DNA from: Aquamicrobium sp.
Lineage (GTDB): Bacteria > Pseudomonadota > Alphaproteobacteria > Rhizobiales > Rhizobiaceae
Reading direction: 5' to 3'
Assembly (NCBI RefSeq): GCF_023954335.1
Contig: NZ_JAMLIE010000002.1
Span: 682,001-746,000 of the forward strand
DNA length: 64,000 nt
The position numbers and the translations under genes are program-made. The stretch's first letter is position 1. Each line of letters starts with the position of its first letter. This document shows positions 36,102 to 44,160 of the stretch, piece after piece. Under the pieces are notes generated by a model that saw only the letters and a list, made by a program, of their open reading frames with translations, had not been told where the DNA came from and did no database searches.

Positions 36102-37595
36102 ATGCAGGTAACCGAAACGCTCAACACGGGACTGAAGCGCCAGATCAAGGTGACCGTCCCGGCCAAGGATTTGGAAGCAAAGCTCGTCGAGCGGCTTTCG
36201 GCGGCCAAGGACAAGGTCCGCATCAACGGCTTCCGCCCCGGCAAGGTGCCGCTCCAGCATCTGCGCAAGGTCTACGGCAAGTCGTTCATGGCCGAGGTCG
36301 TCAACGAGATTCTCTCCGACTCGACCCGCTCGATCCTCGCCGACCGCGGCGAGAAGGCGGCGATGCAGCCCGAGGTCTCGATGACCGAGGACGAGAAGGA
36401 AGCCGAGAAGATCCTCGCCGGCAACGCCGATTTCGAGTTCTCGCTTGACTACGAGGTGCTGCCGCCCATCGAGGAGAAGGACCTCTCGGCGATCTCGATC
36501 ACCCGTCTGGTCTATGACGTTCCGTCCGAGGAGGTCGAGGAGCAGGTCGAGCGCGTCGCCGATTCCGCCCGCAGCTGGGAGTCCAAGAAGGGCAAGGCCG
36601 CCAATGGCGACCGCGTCACGATCGACTATCTCGGCAAGGTCGACGGCGAAGCCTTCGACGGCGGCAAGGACGAGGACGCAGAACTCGTTCTCGGCTCCAA
36701 CCGCTTCATCCCCGGCTTCGAAGAGCAGCTCGTCGGCCTGAAGGCTGGCGAAGAGAAGGTCATCACGGTCACCTTCCCGGCTGACTACCCGGCCGCAAAC
36801 CTCGCCGGCAAGGAAGCCACCTTCGACATCAAGGTCAAGGATGTCGCCGCTCCCGCCGACGTCGAGATCAACGACGACCTCGCCAAGACGCTCGGCCTCG
36901 AATCGGCCGACAAGCTGCGCGAAATCGTTCGCGGCCAGATCGAAAGCCAGTACGGCTCGGTCACCCGCCAGAAGGTCAAGCGTCAGATCCTCGACCAGCT
37001 CGACGAGATGTACAAGTTCGACACGCCGGAACGTCTGGTCGAAGCCGAGTTCGAAAACATCTGGGCGCAGGTCAATGCCGACCTCGCGCAGGCCGGCCGC
37101 ACCTTCGAGGACGAGGAGACGACCGAGCTTGAGGCCCGCGCCGAATACCAGCGCCTGGCCGAGCGCCGCGTCCGTCTCGGCCTCGTGCTGGCCGACATCG
37201 GCGAGAAGGCGAGCGTCCAGGTCTCCGACGACGAGCTGCAGCGGGCGCTGTTCGAGCAGATCCGCCGCATCCCGCAGAGCCAGCAGCAGCAGGTCTACGA
37301 GTATTACCGCTCGAACCCGGGCGCGCTCGCCTCGATCCGCGCGCCGCTGTTCGAGGAGAAGGTGGTCGATCACCTGCTCGGCGTGATCTCGGTCGCCGAT
37401 CAGAAGGTCTCGAAGGACGAGCTCCTCGCCGACGACGAGGCCGAGACCGAGACCAAGGAAGCCAAGAAGCCGGCCAAGAAGGCCACTTCCAAGGCGAAGG
37501 CGGCCGATGCCGCCGAAAGGGGCGAAGCAGGCGAAGGCGAGAAGAAGAAGGCCGCGCCGAAGAAGAAGGCCGCCAAGGGCGACGCCGGCGAGTAA
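36102..37595 (+). CDS. tig: Trigger factor
   Basis: Trigger factor is the ribosome-bound chaperone and peptidyl-prolyl isomerase. The 497-residue product has the ribosome-docking signature GFRPGKVPLQHLRKVYG near residue 45. The FKBP-like domain (GDRVTIDYLGKVDGEAFDGG...FIPGFEEQLVGLKAGEEK) covers roughly residues 165-250, followed by helical C-terminal arms and a Lys/Ala-rich tail. ATG 36102 (MQVTETLNTGLKRQIKVTVP) is used; the upstream in-frame ATG lies inside the tRNA. Confidence 0.97.
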   Translation: MQVTETLNTGLKRQIKVTVPAKDLEAKLVERLSAAKDKVRINGFRPGKVPLQHLRKVYGKSFMAEVVNEILSDSTRSILADRGEKAAMQPEVSMTEDEKEAEKILAGNADFEFSLDYEVLPPIEEKDLSAISITRLVYDVPSEEVEEQVERVADSARSWESKKGKAANGDRVTIDYLGKVDGEAFDGGKDEDAELVLGSNRFIPGFEEQLVGLKAGEEKVITVTFPADYPAANLAGKEATFDIKVKDVAAPADVEINDDLAKTLGLESADKLREIVRGQIESQYGSVTRQKVKRQILDQLDEMYKFDTPERLVEAEFENIWAQVNADLAQAGRTFEDEETTELEARAEYQRLAERRVRLGLVLADIGEKASVQVSDDELQRALFEQIRRIPQSQQQQVYEYYRSNPGALASIRAPLFEEKVVDHLLGVISVADQKVSKDELLADDEAETETKEAKKPAKKATSKAKAADAAERGEAGEGEKKKAAPKKKAAKGDAGE

Positions 37596-37620
37596 TCTTG
37601 GCCTCGTCTCACGAATAAGG

Positions 37621-37648
37621 AAAAGGCCGCTCGATGAGCGGCCTTTTT
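37621..37648 (+). terminator. Rho-independent terminator after tig
   Basis: AAAAGGCCGCTC (37621-37632), a GAT loop and its complement (37636-37647) form a perfect 12-bp stem ending in TTTTT. This is a strong terminator at the end of the core region. Confidence 0.92.
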
Positions 37649-37687
37649 GCTTTTTGTGGGAATCGGTTGGGCGATTTTCTTCAGGTC

Positions 37688-37858
37688 TTAGATCAGTTGC
37701 AGGCCCTTGAGGCTGGCATGGCCGTTGCGGCCAACGATGATGTGGTCGTGGACGGCGATGCCGAGCGGTCTGGCGGTCTCGACGATGGTTCGCGTCATCT
37801 CGATGTCGGCGCGCGAGGGGGTCGGGTCGCCGGACGGGTGGTTGTGGATCACCCATCT
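37688..37858 (-). pseudogene. radC: radC 3' remnant (5'-truncated)
   Basis: The reading frame ending in TAA at 37688 gives WVIHNHPSGDPTPSRADIEM, then TRTIVETARPLGIAVHDH and IIVGRNGHASLKGLQLI. This is the JAMM-type C-terminal part of RadC with the HNHPSGDPTPS metal motif. Upstream of the Trp the frame reads LPLREIR and then meets a TGA, so the first two thirds of the gene, including the helix-hairpin-helix part, are missing. The break at about 37858 marks the junction between the core region and the accessory segment. It is not functional as it stands. Confidence 0.88.
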
Positions 37859-37956
37859 TATTTCTCTAAGTGGCAGTAATCAATCATCAATTCTGTCAAG
37901 CAGCGGAAAGAGGGGGCGGTTTTTGGGTGCGCAATAGCAGACCGCCCCCGCTCCAG

Positions 37957-38187
37957 TCATCGTTGATCCCCGGCGGTCATGTGGTCGACTTTGGCGGCAC
38001 GGCAGGTCACGACGTTCTTCCGGTCCCATTGGTCGAGCTGCTCGGCGGAGTAGAGGACGGATTTTCCGACCTTGATGAAGGGCGGGCCGATCCGCTGCGA
38101 TCTCCAGTTCTTCAGCGTCCCGGTTGAGATCGCTCCCCGGTATCGATCGGAAACTTCTTCCGGGGTTAGATATTTCGGTTCAGTCAT
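37957..38187 (-). CDS. AlpA/excisionase-like helix-turn-helix protein
   Basis: The 76-residue protein has a MerR-like winged HTH: MTEPKYLTPEEVSDRYRG, then TLKNWRSQRIGPPFIKVGKS and VLYSAEQLDQWDRKN. This is the pattern of AlpA/Xis-type DNA-binding proteins (HTH_17), which control integrases or act as excisionases. GGAG lies about 10 nt upstream of ATG 38187. No integrase gene is visible in the window. Its place next to the truncated radC suggests a relic or edge of an integrated element. Confidence 0.78.
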   Translation of the reverse strand: MTEPKYLTPEEVSDRYRGAISTGTLKNWRSQRIGPPFIKVGKSVLYSAEQLDQWDRKNVVTCRAAKVDHMTAGDQR

Positions 38188-38404
38188 GGTCCGTATCTCC
38201 TCATACCGTTGACGCACGAGGGAGTGGACCGCAGCTTTCGCCCAACGTGAAGCCGGATTCGGTCGTAGTAGGGATACTGCGGGACGAGGGATAAACATCG
38301 GAACGGTTGCGATGCCTAGCCCGTCCTCGCATTGAACATCAACGTGATCTTGTTGGTCCCGGCCTGCTTGTAGGCGCCGCAGCCTTCACAGTCCGATGGA
38401 AAGT

Positions 38405-38424
38405 CATACACCGTGAGGGGTATG
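38405..38424. promoter_or_regulatory. Accessory-regulon palindrome 1
   Basis: CATACACC-GTGA-GGGGTATG, extended outward to GTC/GAC. It ends 57 bp before the secreted-protein gene at 38481. A TGAAAT -10-like hexamer lies at 38445-38450. Confidence 0.8.
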
Positions 38425-38480
38425 ACTGACGTCCCTCGTTGCCCTGAAATCAGGACAGGGATATTGGTAGGGATCGCACA

Positions 38481-38924
38481 ATGGCTACGACAAAACTTCC
38501 GGGACGTCTCGCGGTAGCAGCAGGCGCTTTGTGCCTGTTTGCCATGTGTGACATCGACACCGCCATGGCGGCCTGCAACATGAATGTTGCCGTCCGAAAC
38601 ACCGGCGCTCACCCGATAACCATAGTGAGCGACACGGCCAAGATTCGCAGCCGTGTCGGTATCGGCCCGGCAGCCGCTCCCGGTCCTTGGCGTCCGTTGA
38701 GCAACGGCGGTTGGTTCGCGAACAATTTCACGGTCGAAGCCGGTGCGAGTCGTTCGCGGGTTTATGCCGCTGACTTTGGGTGCGACGCCCGTCGCCGCGT
38801 CTCCCTTACCTATCGTTGCCGAGGCGGAGCCAAAGAGGGGCAGACGTTCTCGCACTATGCACCCTCGTCCTCGGGCTGGACCCGAGACTCCAACATTACG
38901 ATGCGGCTAAATCGGTGCAACTGA
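38481..38924 (+). CDS. Secreted beta-rich protein of unknown function (paralogue of the 50329 gene)
   Basis: The 147-residue product has a signal peptide (LAVAAGALCLFAMC...TAMA, cleavage before ACNMN). The mature domain of about 117 residues starts with a cysteine and contains four cysteines (CNMN, FGC, TYRC, NRC), which could form two disulfides. A G-PWRPLSNGGWF motif and the FGCDARR segment recur in the protein encoded at 50329-50715. I do not recognise the family. It is preceded by palindrome 1 and is probably the first gene of that unit. Confidence 0.8.
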   Translation: MATTKLPGRLAVAAGALCLFAMCDIDTAMAACNMNVAVRNTGAHPITIVSDTAKIRSRVGIGPAAAPGPWRPLSNGGWFANNFTVEAGASRSRVYAADFGCDARRRVSLTYRCRGGAKEGQTFSHYAPSSSGWTRDSNITMRLNRCN

Positions 38925-38984
38925 GCCTTGAGCATCCCGCACGGCCGCACGATGCATTCGGGCGTCTAGCAACGAGAGGGTCCA

Positions 38985-39146
38985 ATGACCGGAGCGACGA
39001 CGAGATGGAGACTGATCCTGTCGGTGGTCGCCATCATCGTCACCGGCGCGTTGCTGGTTCTGGTTGTCGCGGAGATGCCGATGGGCTGTACCCAAGCGCG
39101 GGTTTTCGACACCAATACGATGGAGGATCGACTTGAGTGTGAGTAA
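38985..39146 (+). CDS. 53-residue hypothetical membrane-anchored peptide
   Basis: The ATG at 38985 opens a 53-codon frame: MTGATTRWRLILSVVAIIVT, one hydrophobic helix (LILSVVAIIVTGALLVLVVA) and a short polar tail containing one Cys (MGCTQARV). GAGAGG lies 8-11 nt upstream. It is too short for most gene callers. Position after the secreted gene on the same strand and a good ribosome binding site are the support; no function can be assigned. Confidence 0.55.
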   Translation: MTGATTRWRLILSVVAIIVTGALLVLVVAEMPMGCTQARVFDTNTMEDRLECE

Positions 39147-39278
39147 ACACAACGCTTCTAGAGGTAGAGGCATCGGGCTGGGTGTGCCTCATTCAAAAGA
39201 GGACCATCGGCGTAGCTCGCCAGGTGATGCGACACTCGTCGGTTTGAAGCTGCCCAGCAACATCAAGCAAAAATCGCC

Positions 39279-39653
39279 ATGAGAATGGCGGTCATTTTGG
39301 CACTTGTGCTGGTCGCAGGTTCTGGGGGCGTTTCTCCCGCATCTCGCGGCGACTTCCTGCTCGACGCGTTGGGCTACGTCTGCCGAAGCGCCGAAACCGG
39401 CTCCGTGCGCGGCATGCTTCACCGCCGGGATGGCCGCTTCACCTGGTCGGAGAGCGATAGAGGGCTGGAAATATCTCAGGAAGAGCTCATGGCGAGCATT
39501 GATGACAACCGGATCATTCTAAAGGGAGAGGGTCGTTTCAGCCGTTTCGGCATCGTGTGGATACAACTCCCCGACGGGGCGGCACTACCCCTAAGACACT
39601 TCGCGATCTACCACGCAACCGGCGCTGTGCTCGCTTGCTCGCCGGAGGGCTGA
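39279..39653 (+). CDS. Hypothetical secreted protein
   Basis: The 124-residue product starts MRMAVILALVLVAGSGGVSP, a signal peptide with cleavage likely near PAS-R or earlier. A small domain follows with two cysteines (YVCRSAETG near the N-terminus and LACSPEG at the end), which might form a disulfide. Nothing recognisable otherwise. No palindrome lies immediately upstream, so it may be read through from the genes before it. Confidence 0.6.
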   Translation: MRMAVILALVLVAGSGGVSPASRGDFLLDALGYVCRSAETGSVRGMLHRRDGRFTWSESDRGLEISQEELMASIDDNRIILKGEGRFSRFGIVWIQLPDGAALPLRHFAIYHATGAVLACSPEG

Positions 39654-39702
39654 CCGCCGTCGAATATGATGTCCAGCGTCGGCGTCTCTGCGAATTGGGT
39701 CC

Positions 39703-40272
39703 ATGACAGAACGTATCGAGTGGCAACAATATCTCCGCCCCGAAGAGCGGCTGTTGTGGCAGGGCCGGCCGGAGCCACCTGCCAAGCCGATGCTGTGGTC
39801 CCCGATGGAACCCGGAGCGCGAATTGCTCTGTCCCTTCTCCTTGGCGGCCTGTCAGCTACTATAGCCTTGTTGTTTCTTCCCCGAATGAACGGTGTCTTT
39901 AGTCTGTTGGTGTGGGCTCTGATCCTGCCGATGCTGTTGGCCATATGGTTCTTCAATGGCGGGCAGTCGATTTGGACACGGTTCTGGCTCCTGCGTGACG
40001 AATATGCGTTGACGGACAGGCGCGCAATCGTAGCGCGGCGCGTATTCGGGAAGTATTGGCTACACTCGGTGCCGATCGAGAAGATGACGCCGCCTCGCAT
40101 CGCTCAGCAGGGGCCGGTTGCTCACCTGAACTACCGCAGCTTCACCTACAGAGGCACGACGGGCGCGAGGCCATCCTACAGCTATGCTTTCCGATATATC
40201 CGAGAGGCGGGGCATGTGGCGCATCTCCTGGAGCACCTCCTCAAGGGCGCGGATCGACGGCCAGGCCCGTGA
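39703..40272 (+). CDS. Membrane protein with PH-like (bPH) domain
   Basis: The 189-residue protein has an N-terminal WQQYLRPEERLLWQGRPEP segment, typical of proteins with a bacterial PH-like domain. Two transmembrane helices follow (IALSLLLGGLSATIALLF and LVWALILPMLLAIWFF), then WLLRDEYALTDRRAIVARRV, the usual first strands of a bPH domain, and a C-terminal helix. It is probably an inner-membrane protein with a cytoplasmic domain. The function is unknown. It is one of several membrane proteins of this general plan in the cluster. Confidence 0.72.
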   Translation: MTERIEWQQYLRPEERLLWQGRPEPPAKPMLWSPMEPGARIALSLLLGGLSATIALLFLPRMNGVFSLLVWALILPMLLAIWFFNGGQSIWTRFWLLRDEYALTDRRAIVARRVFGKYWLHSVPIEKMTPPRIAQQGPVAHLNYRSFTYRGTTGARPSYSYAFRYIREAGHVAHLLEHLLKGADRRPGP

Positions 40273-40307
40273 CAATGCCGGTGGCGGGCGGTCGTCGCTT
40301 CGACGCT

Positions 40308-40327
40308 CATACACCTGGAGGGGTATG
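40308..40327. promoter_or_regulatory. Accessory-regulon palindrome 2
   Basis: CATACACC-TGGA-GGGGTATG, ending 68 bp before the Sel1-repeat gene at 40395. A TATCAG hexamer lies at 40343-40348. Confidence 0.8.
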
Positions 40328-40394
40328 ACGCAGCCTCGCGGGTATCAGAGCATCGGACGGCCACCGATGTTTTGCGCAAGTGGGAGGAAGACGC

Positions 40395-41744
40395 ATGCGC
40401 CACATGAAGCGCCTGCGGGAAAATGGTTCGGCTGGCGCCGTATTGCTGCTTGGCCTTGTCTTGTCCTCGGCCGTGATCGCTCCAGGTGTCATGGCTGGCC
40501 CGTCCCTGGATTCCTGCGCCGCCGCAGCGTCCAGCCAGTTCGAGAAGGGCTTTGAATCCATCGGTATGGACGCGCGGCAGATCGATGCAGAGTCCGCGAT
40601 ACCCACCTGCACGGAAGCGCTCGAACAGGAGCCGAATTCTGCCCAGATCAAGGCTTGGCTGGGCCGTGCATATTTCGCTGCCGGCGATACCGAGAACGCA
40701 GCTCGATTGTTCGAGGAAGCCGCCGAAGCAAGCAATGTCGTCGCCCTCGCAATGTTGGGGGACATGCTGATCACAGGGAACGGCGTGCCGCAGGATATGG
40801 CAAGGGGTGCGCAATTGCTGATTGAAGGCGCGGAGGCAGGATTCGCGCTGGCGCAGAACAGCCTCGGGGTCTCTTACGAATATGGAGAGGGTGTGGCCCA
40901 GGATTACGCGGCGGCGGCCCGCTGGTATCGCGCCGCCGCCGAGCAGGGGATGAGCAAGGCCCAGGCCAACATCGGCTTCATGTACCAGGAAGGGCTGGGT
41001 GGTCTGCCGCGCGACTATGTGGCTGCAGCCGCGTGGTACGAGCGCTCGGTTGCGCAAGGCGATCCCTCCGGCCAGGTGAAACTGGGCAAACTGCTCGAGG
41101 AAGGGCTAGGTCAGCCGGCCGATCTGGCACGTGCTGCCGAGCTTTATCGGCTCGCCGCTGCTCAGGGCGAAAAATTTGGCCAGAACAATCTCGGCTTCTT
41201 CATCGAGAACGGTATCGGTATCCAAGCCGATCCTGCTGCCGCCGCCGAGCTCTATCGCCTTGCCGCCGACCAGGGTCTGGCGCTTGCTCAACACAATTTG
41301 GCGATGCTTTACGAGGCCGGGCGCGGCGTGACACAGGACTACGAAGCTGCGATCGCCTTCTACAGGCGAGCCGCGCAGGCGGGCGAGGCCGTTTCAGCCG
41401 TAAATCTGGGTCTGCTTTACCTCGAAGGAAGGGGTATCGACATCGACTATGGCGAGGCGCTCAAATGGACCCGGATAGCCGCCGATCGGGACCATCCGGT
41501 TGCCCTCAACAACCTTGGACACATGTATGAGAACGGCTTGGGTGTTGTCGCCGATCGGCAGGCGGCAATAGGCTATTACAGGCGCGCAGCGGACCTTGGC
41601 TATGACTTGGCCGCGGACAACCTTGTGAGGCTTGCCGGCGCTGGCAACGTCAGCGGCGGCGACAAGACCAAGCCCATCAAGGGCCTTCTCCAGCGGGAAC
41701 GAACGGTCGATGTAGCACGCTATTCCCGCACACCGGACATGTAG
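40395..41744 (+). CDS. Exported Sel1-repeat protein
   Basis: The 449-residue protein has a signal peptide (AGAVLLLGLVLSSAVIAPGVMA, cleavage before GPSLDSC). A TPR-like N-terminal part follows, then about eight Sel1 repeats of 36 residues with the pattern A-x-x-x-LG-x-x-Y-x-x-G-x-G-V-x-x-D-x-x-x-A, such as LGVSYEYGEGVAQDYAAAARWY. Sel1 proteins are periplasmic scaffolds for signalling or envelope complexes. It has a counterpart at 53136-54647. The ATG at 40395 follows GGGAGGAAG. Palindrome 2 lies upstream. Confidence 0.88.
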   Translation: MRHMKRLRENGSAGAVLLLGLVLSSAVIAPGVMAGPSLDSCAAAASSQFEKGFESIGMDARQIDAESAIPTCTEALEQEPNSAQIKAWLGRAYFAAGDTENAARLFEEAAEASNVVALAMLGDMLITGNGVPQDMARGAQLLIEGAEAGFALAQNSLGVSYEYGEGVAQDYAAAARWYRAAAEQGMSKAQANIGFMYQEGLGGLPRDYVAAAAWYERSVAQGDPSGQVKLGKLLEEGLGQPADLARAAELYRLAAAQGEKFGQNNLGFFIENGIGIQADPAAAAELYRLAADQGLALAQHNLAMLYEAGRGVTQDYEAAIAFYRRAAQAGEAVSAVNLGLLYLEGRGIDIDYGEALKWTRIAADRDHPVALNNLGHMYENGLGVVADRQAAIGYYRRAADLGYDLAADNLVRLAGAGNVSGGDKTKPIKGLLQRERTVDVARYSRTPDM

Positions 41745-41852
41745 GCGTCTTGCTGGCCGTGTGGGCGTAGTCCTAACGAGAAAACGCGTTCGCTCGCTTT
41801 GTCTAGGTCGAATAGGTACGGCGTTCAGCGCAGTCCGCTTCTTTCCGACAAG

Positions 41853-42035
41853 CTACCGGAACAGGTCGCCGGTCTTCGGATTGACCCGTCTGTAGTGAGC
41901 CCTGGACGGCTTGGCCAATCCAGCTTTCCTCCGTCCGCCCCGGCGTGTCGCTGCGAGAAAGAAAACCGCGCCGATGCCGGCAAGGATCATCACGATGGCG
42001 ACAAGCACAATCAGATTCACCCATCCTGCCGACAT
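41853..42035 (-). CDS. Small single-pass membrane protein
   Basis: The 60-residue product starts MSAGWVNLIVLVAIVMILAG, a transmembrane helix with N-out topology by charge, followed by a basic tail (RRGGRRKAGLAKPSRAHYRR). GGGAGC lies upstream of ATG 42035. It overlaps by 19 bp the end of the IS-interrupted membrane gene, so the two formed an operon. The upstream insertion may now cut off its transcription. No known family. Confidence 0.6.
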   Translation of the reverse strand: MSAGWVNLIVLVAIVMILAGIGAVFFLAATRRGGRRKAGLAKPSRAHYRRVNPKTGDLFR

Positions 42036-42340
42036 TGCCTGCTCCCATTGATTCTCAAAGACTGTTGGGGCCTTCTGGACTGATCCCAGGCCGGTCGCCG
42101 CCGTGCGTCTCGTGGAGGCCAAGTGTGGCGTATCATGGATTCCCCCAACCCGGAAAAGAGGAACTGGGCGAAATACAAGACCATGAGAACGAAAGTCAAA
42201 AAGCCGAGACGAACTCGCTCCTTCCTATAACGCTCGTCCACCAATCCGCCGCGAAAGGCACGCAGCGTTGAGCCCAACCCCGGAAGCGCAGAACCGCTCT
42301 CGGCTACGGCATCGGCGCGCAATGACCTGCCACTGAACTG

Positions 42341-43270
42341 TCATCCAGCGGCGGTTAGAGCCTCGACCGTTTCTGTTACGCCGTAGGGCGCGGGTTGAGC
42401 AACCGGTGGAGACGCGAAGCCCTTATCGAGCGAAGCGTCGGAGCCGGTTGCGGCGAGGGTTCCGGCGAAGGCCGCCGGGGTCTGGTAGCCGAGCGAGGAA
42501 TGCGGCCTCGCGGTGTTGAAGTCCTGCCTCCATTCGGCGATGGCGCTGCGCGCGTGGTCGATGCCGAAGAACAGGCTCTCGTTCAGCAGCTCATCGCGCA
42601 TGCGGCCGTTGAAGGATTCGACGTAGCCGTTCTGCATCGGCTTTCCGGGCTCAATGTAGTGCCATTCCACGCGGTGATCCTTCGACCAAGCAAGGATGGC
42701 ATTCGAGGTGAACTCGGTGCCGTGATCCGAAACGATCATGTCTGGCTTGCCGCGACGGCTGATCAGATCAGTCAGCTCACGTGCCACCCGACGACCGGAG
42801 ATCGATGTGTCCGGGATCGCGGCCAGGCACTCGCGCGTGACGTCATCCACGATATTGAGCACGCGAAAGCGCCGCCCGCAGGCGAACTGATCGTGCACGA
42901 AGTCCAGGGACCAGCGCGCGTTCGGTCTTGCCTCGACCAGGATCGGCGCCCGCGTGCCAACCGCGCGTCGCCGCGCCCGGCGCTTGCGAACGGTCAGCCC
43001 TTCCTCGCGGTAGAGCCGATATATGCGGTTGATGCCGGATGGCTCCCCTTCCCGCCGCAGCAGGATGAACAGACGTCGATAGCCGAAACGCCGGCGTTCA
43101 TTGGCAAGGTCGCGTAGCCTGCCGCGAAGTTCGGTCTCTGGAGGACGGCAGGACTGGTAGCGGACCATCTTGCGATCGGCACCGACGAAGGAACAGGCCC
43201 GACGCTCCGACAGGCCCATCACGGCCTGCAGATGCGCGACGGCTTCGCGCTTGGCGGCGGGCCCTACCAT
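42341..43270 (-). CDS. IS3-family transposase OrfB (DDE integrase catalytic domain)
   Basis: This supplies the catalytic part of the OrfAB transposase. The 309-residue frame has an HTH_21-type segment (RGRLRDLANERRRFGYRRL) and the rve integrase core. The DDE triad is visible as WSLDFVHDQF (first Asp), MIVSDHGTEFTS (second Asp) and PMQNGYVESFNGRMRDE (Glu). It is probably made as a fusion by -1 frameshifting on the A7 run (plus-strand T7 at 43270-43276) at the end of orfA. Confidence 0.94.
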   Translation of the reverse strand: MVGPAAKREAVAHLQAVMGLSERRACSFVGADRKMVRYQSCRPPETELRGRLRDLANERRRFGYRRLFILLRREGEPSGINRIYRLYREEGLTVRKRRARRRAVGTRAPILVEARPNARWSLDFVHDQFACGRRFRVLNIVDDVTRECLAAIPDTSISGRRVARELTDLISRRGKPDMIVSDHGTEFTSNAILAWSKDHRVEWHYIEPGKPMQNGYVESFNGRMRDELLNESLFFGIDHARSAIAEWRQDFNTARPHSSLGYQTPAAFAGTLAATGSDASLDKGFASPPVAQPAPYGVTETVEALTAAG

Positions 43271-43530
43271 TTTTTTGACAGCAGCTCGCGAAGTGCCGAG
43301 GCTTCCAGCATCTGGTCGGCGAGCAGCTTCTTCAGCTTCGCATTCTCGTCTTCCAGAGCCTTCAGGCGCTTGGCGTCGGACACCTCCATCCCGCCATACT
43401 TCGCCTTCCAGTTATACAGCGTCGCCTCGCTCACCCCGTGCTTGCGGGCCAGATCGGCCGCCTTCGCACCCGCCTCGTGCTCGCGCAGAACCGCGATGAT
43501 CTGATCTTCCGTAAACCGCTTCCGCTTCAT
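43264..43530 (-). CDS. IS3-family transposase OrfA (helix-turn-helix)
   Basis: The 88-residue protein starts MKRKRFTEDQIIAVLREHEA and has the Transposase_8 HTH (DLARKHGVSEATLYNWKAKYGGM) followed by a leucine-zipper coiled coil (LKALEDENAKLKKLLADQML). It binds the IS ends. The gene ends in the slippery AAAAAAATGG region, overlapping orfB. An ATG at 43545 gives a five-residue longer form. Confidence 0.93.
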   Translation of the reverse strand: MKRKRFTEDQIIAVLREHEAGAKAADLARKHGVSEATLYNWKAKYGGMEVSDAKRLKALEDENAKLKKLLADQMLEASALRELLSKKW

Positions 43531-43825
43531 CTGTCCGTCCTTCAATCGAGGCCGGACTCTAACTCCAGGTGGAGGAAAAACTCAGTGGCAGGTCAGCAAC
43601 GCAAAGAGCCAACGGAAAGCCAGGAAAATCCAGATCAGGAAGACAGCACCCTGAAACGCCAGAAAAGTGATGGAGATTGTGAGCATAGCGGTCTGTAGTC
43701 TCTTGTTGAACGGCCCTGCTGAACCCGTTGCAGCTCAGTAGTGCATAGCAGAAGTAAATTCGGGAGCTTGCGCGATGGCCGCCACAATAGCCAATCTTGT
43801 CGAGATTGACGAGCAAGGCCGGTGA

Positions 43826-44116
43826 ATGTCACGCTGGACAAGTGTTCTCTATTCGCGGCGGACAGGCACGTCTCGTTCGTCAGTGAAATGGAACAAAACC
43901 GGAGCGATCCTGTCTCAGTATTACAAGCAGATGCAGCGCGGAGGTGATGACGCAAGACGCATGTTGGAGGAGCGTCTTGCCCGCAAGGAGCTCGGTGATG
44001 TCGTCTATGACAAAGCGGCCTCCTATCATGACGACCGCGCTTTCAAGCTGTTTGGCGTCGTGTTCATCGTCGTGATGGCGGTCGTGATTTTTGGCATCGC
44101 ATGGATGGGGTACTGA
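43826..44116 (+). CDS. Hypothetical small membrane protein with C-terminal anchor
   Basis: The 96-residue frame ends in a transmembrane helix (AFKLFGVVFIVVMAVVIFGIAW). It is preceded by a charged helix, RMLEERLARKELGDVVYDKA, that resembles the short SHOCT motif found in small oligomerising membrane proteins. The start is uncertain: ATG 43826, GTG 43883 and an internal Met at 43931 are possible. Located just outside the IS; no palindrome is seen upstream. Confidence 0.5.
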   Translation: MSRWTSVLYSRRTGTSRSSVKWNKTGAILSQYYKQMQRGGDDARRMLEERLARKELGDVVYDKAASYHDDRAFKLFGVVFIVVMAVVIFGIAWMGY

Positions 44117-44160
44117 GTGCCCCCAAGAGAATGCTTGCGCGGACACGCCAAGTCCAGCTT

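Larger units (their letters stand above)
42323..43595 (-). mobile_element. IS3-family insertion sequence (IS407-like group)
   Basis: The 1273-bp element is bounded by terminal inverted repeats TGACCTGCCACTGA at 42323 and its complement ending at 43595. The repeats are nearly perfect at their tips. It is flanked by a 4-bp direct repeat GCAA (42319-42322 and 43596-43599), the duplication length typical of the IS407 group. It carries orfA and orfB in overlapping frames. Intact ends, intact target duplication and intact genes suggest recent insertion. Confidence 0.92.
42017..43686 (-). pseudogene. Membrane protein gene split by the IS element
   Basis: Reading minus, ATG 43686 opens MLTISITFLAFQGAVFLIWI, then FLAFRWLFAL, and runs into the IS at 43595. 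On the far side the same frame resumes as RADAVAESGSALPG and ends at 42017. Removing the IS and one copy of the 4-bp target duplication restores a 393-nt frame of 130 residues with no interruption. It has an N-terminal transmembrane helix and a second near LGFLTFVLMVLYFAQFLFSG. The part left of the IS could still be read from a TTG at 42322, but its first helix is lost. Function unknown. Confidence 0.85.

Noticed and set aside
38316..38855. 179-residue minus-strand frame opposite the secreted protein at 38481
   Set aside because: No ribosome binding site and no motif, whereas the plus-strand frame has a signal peptide, a palindrome upstream and a paralogue at 50329.
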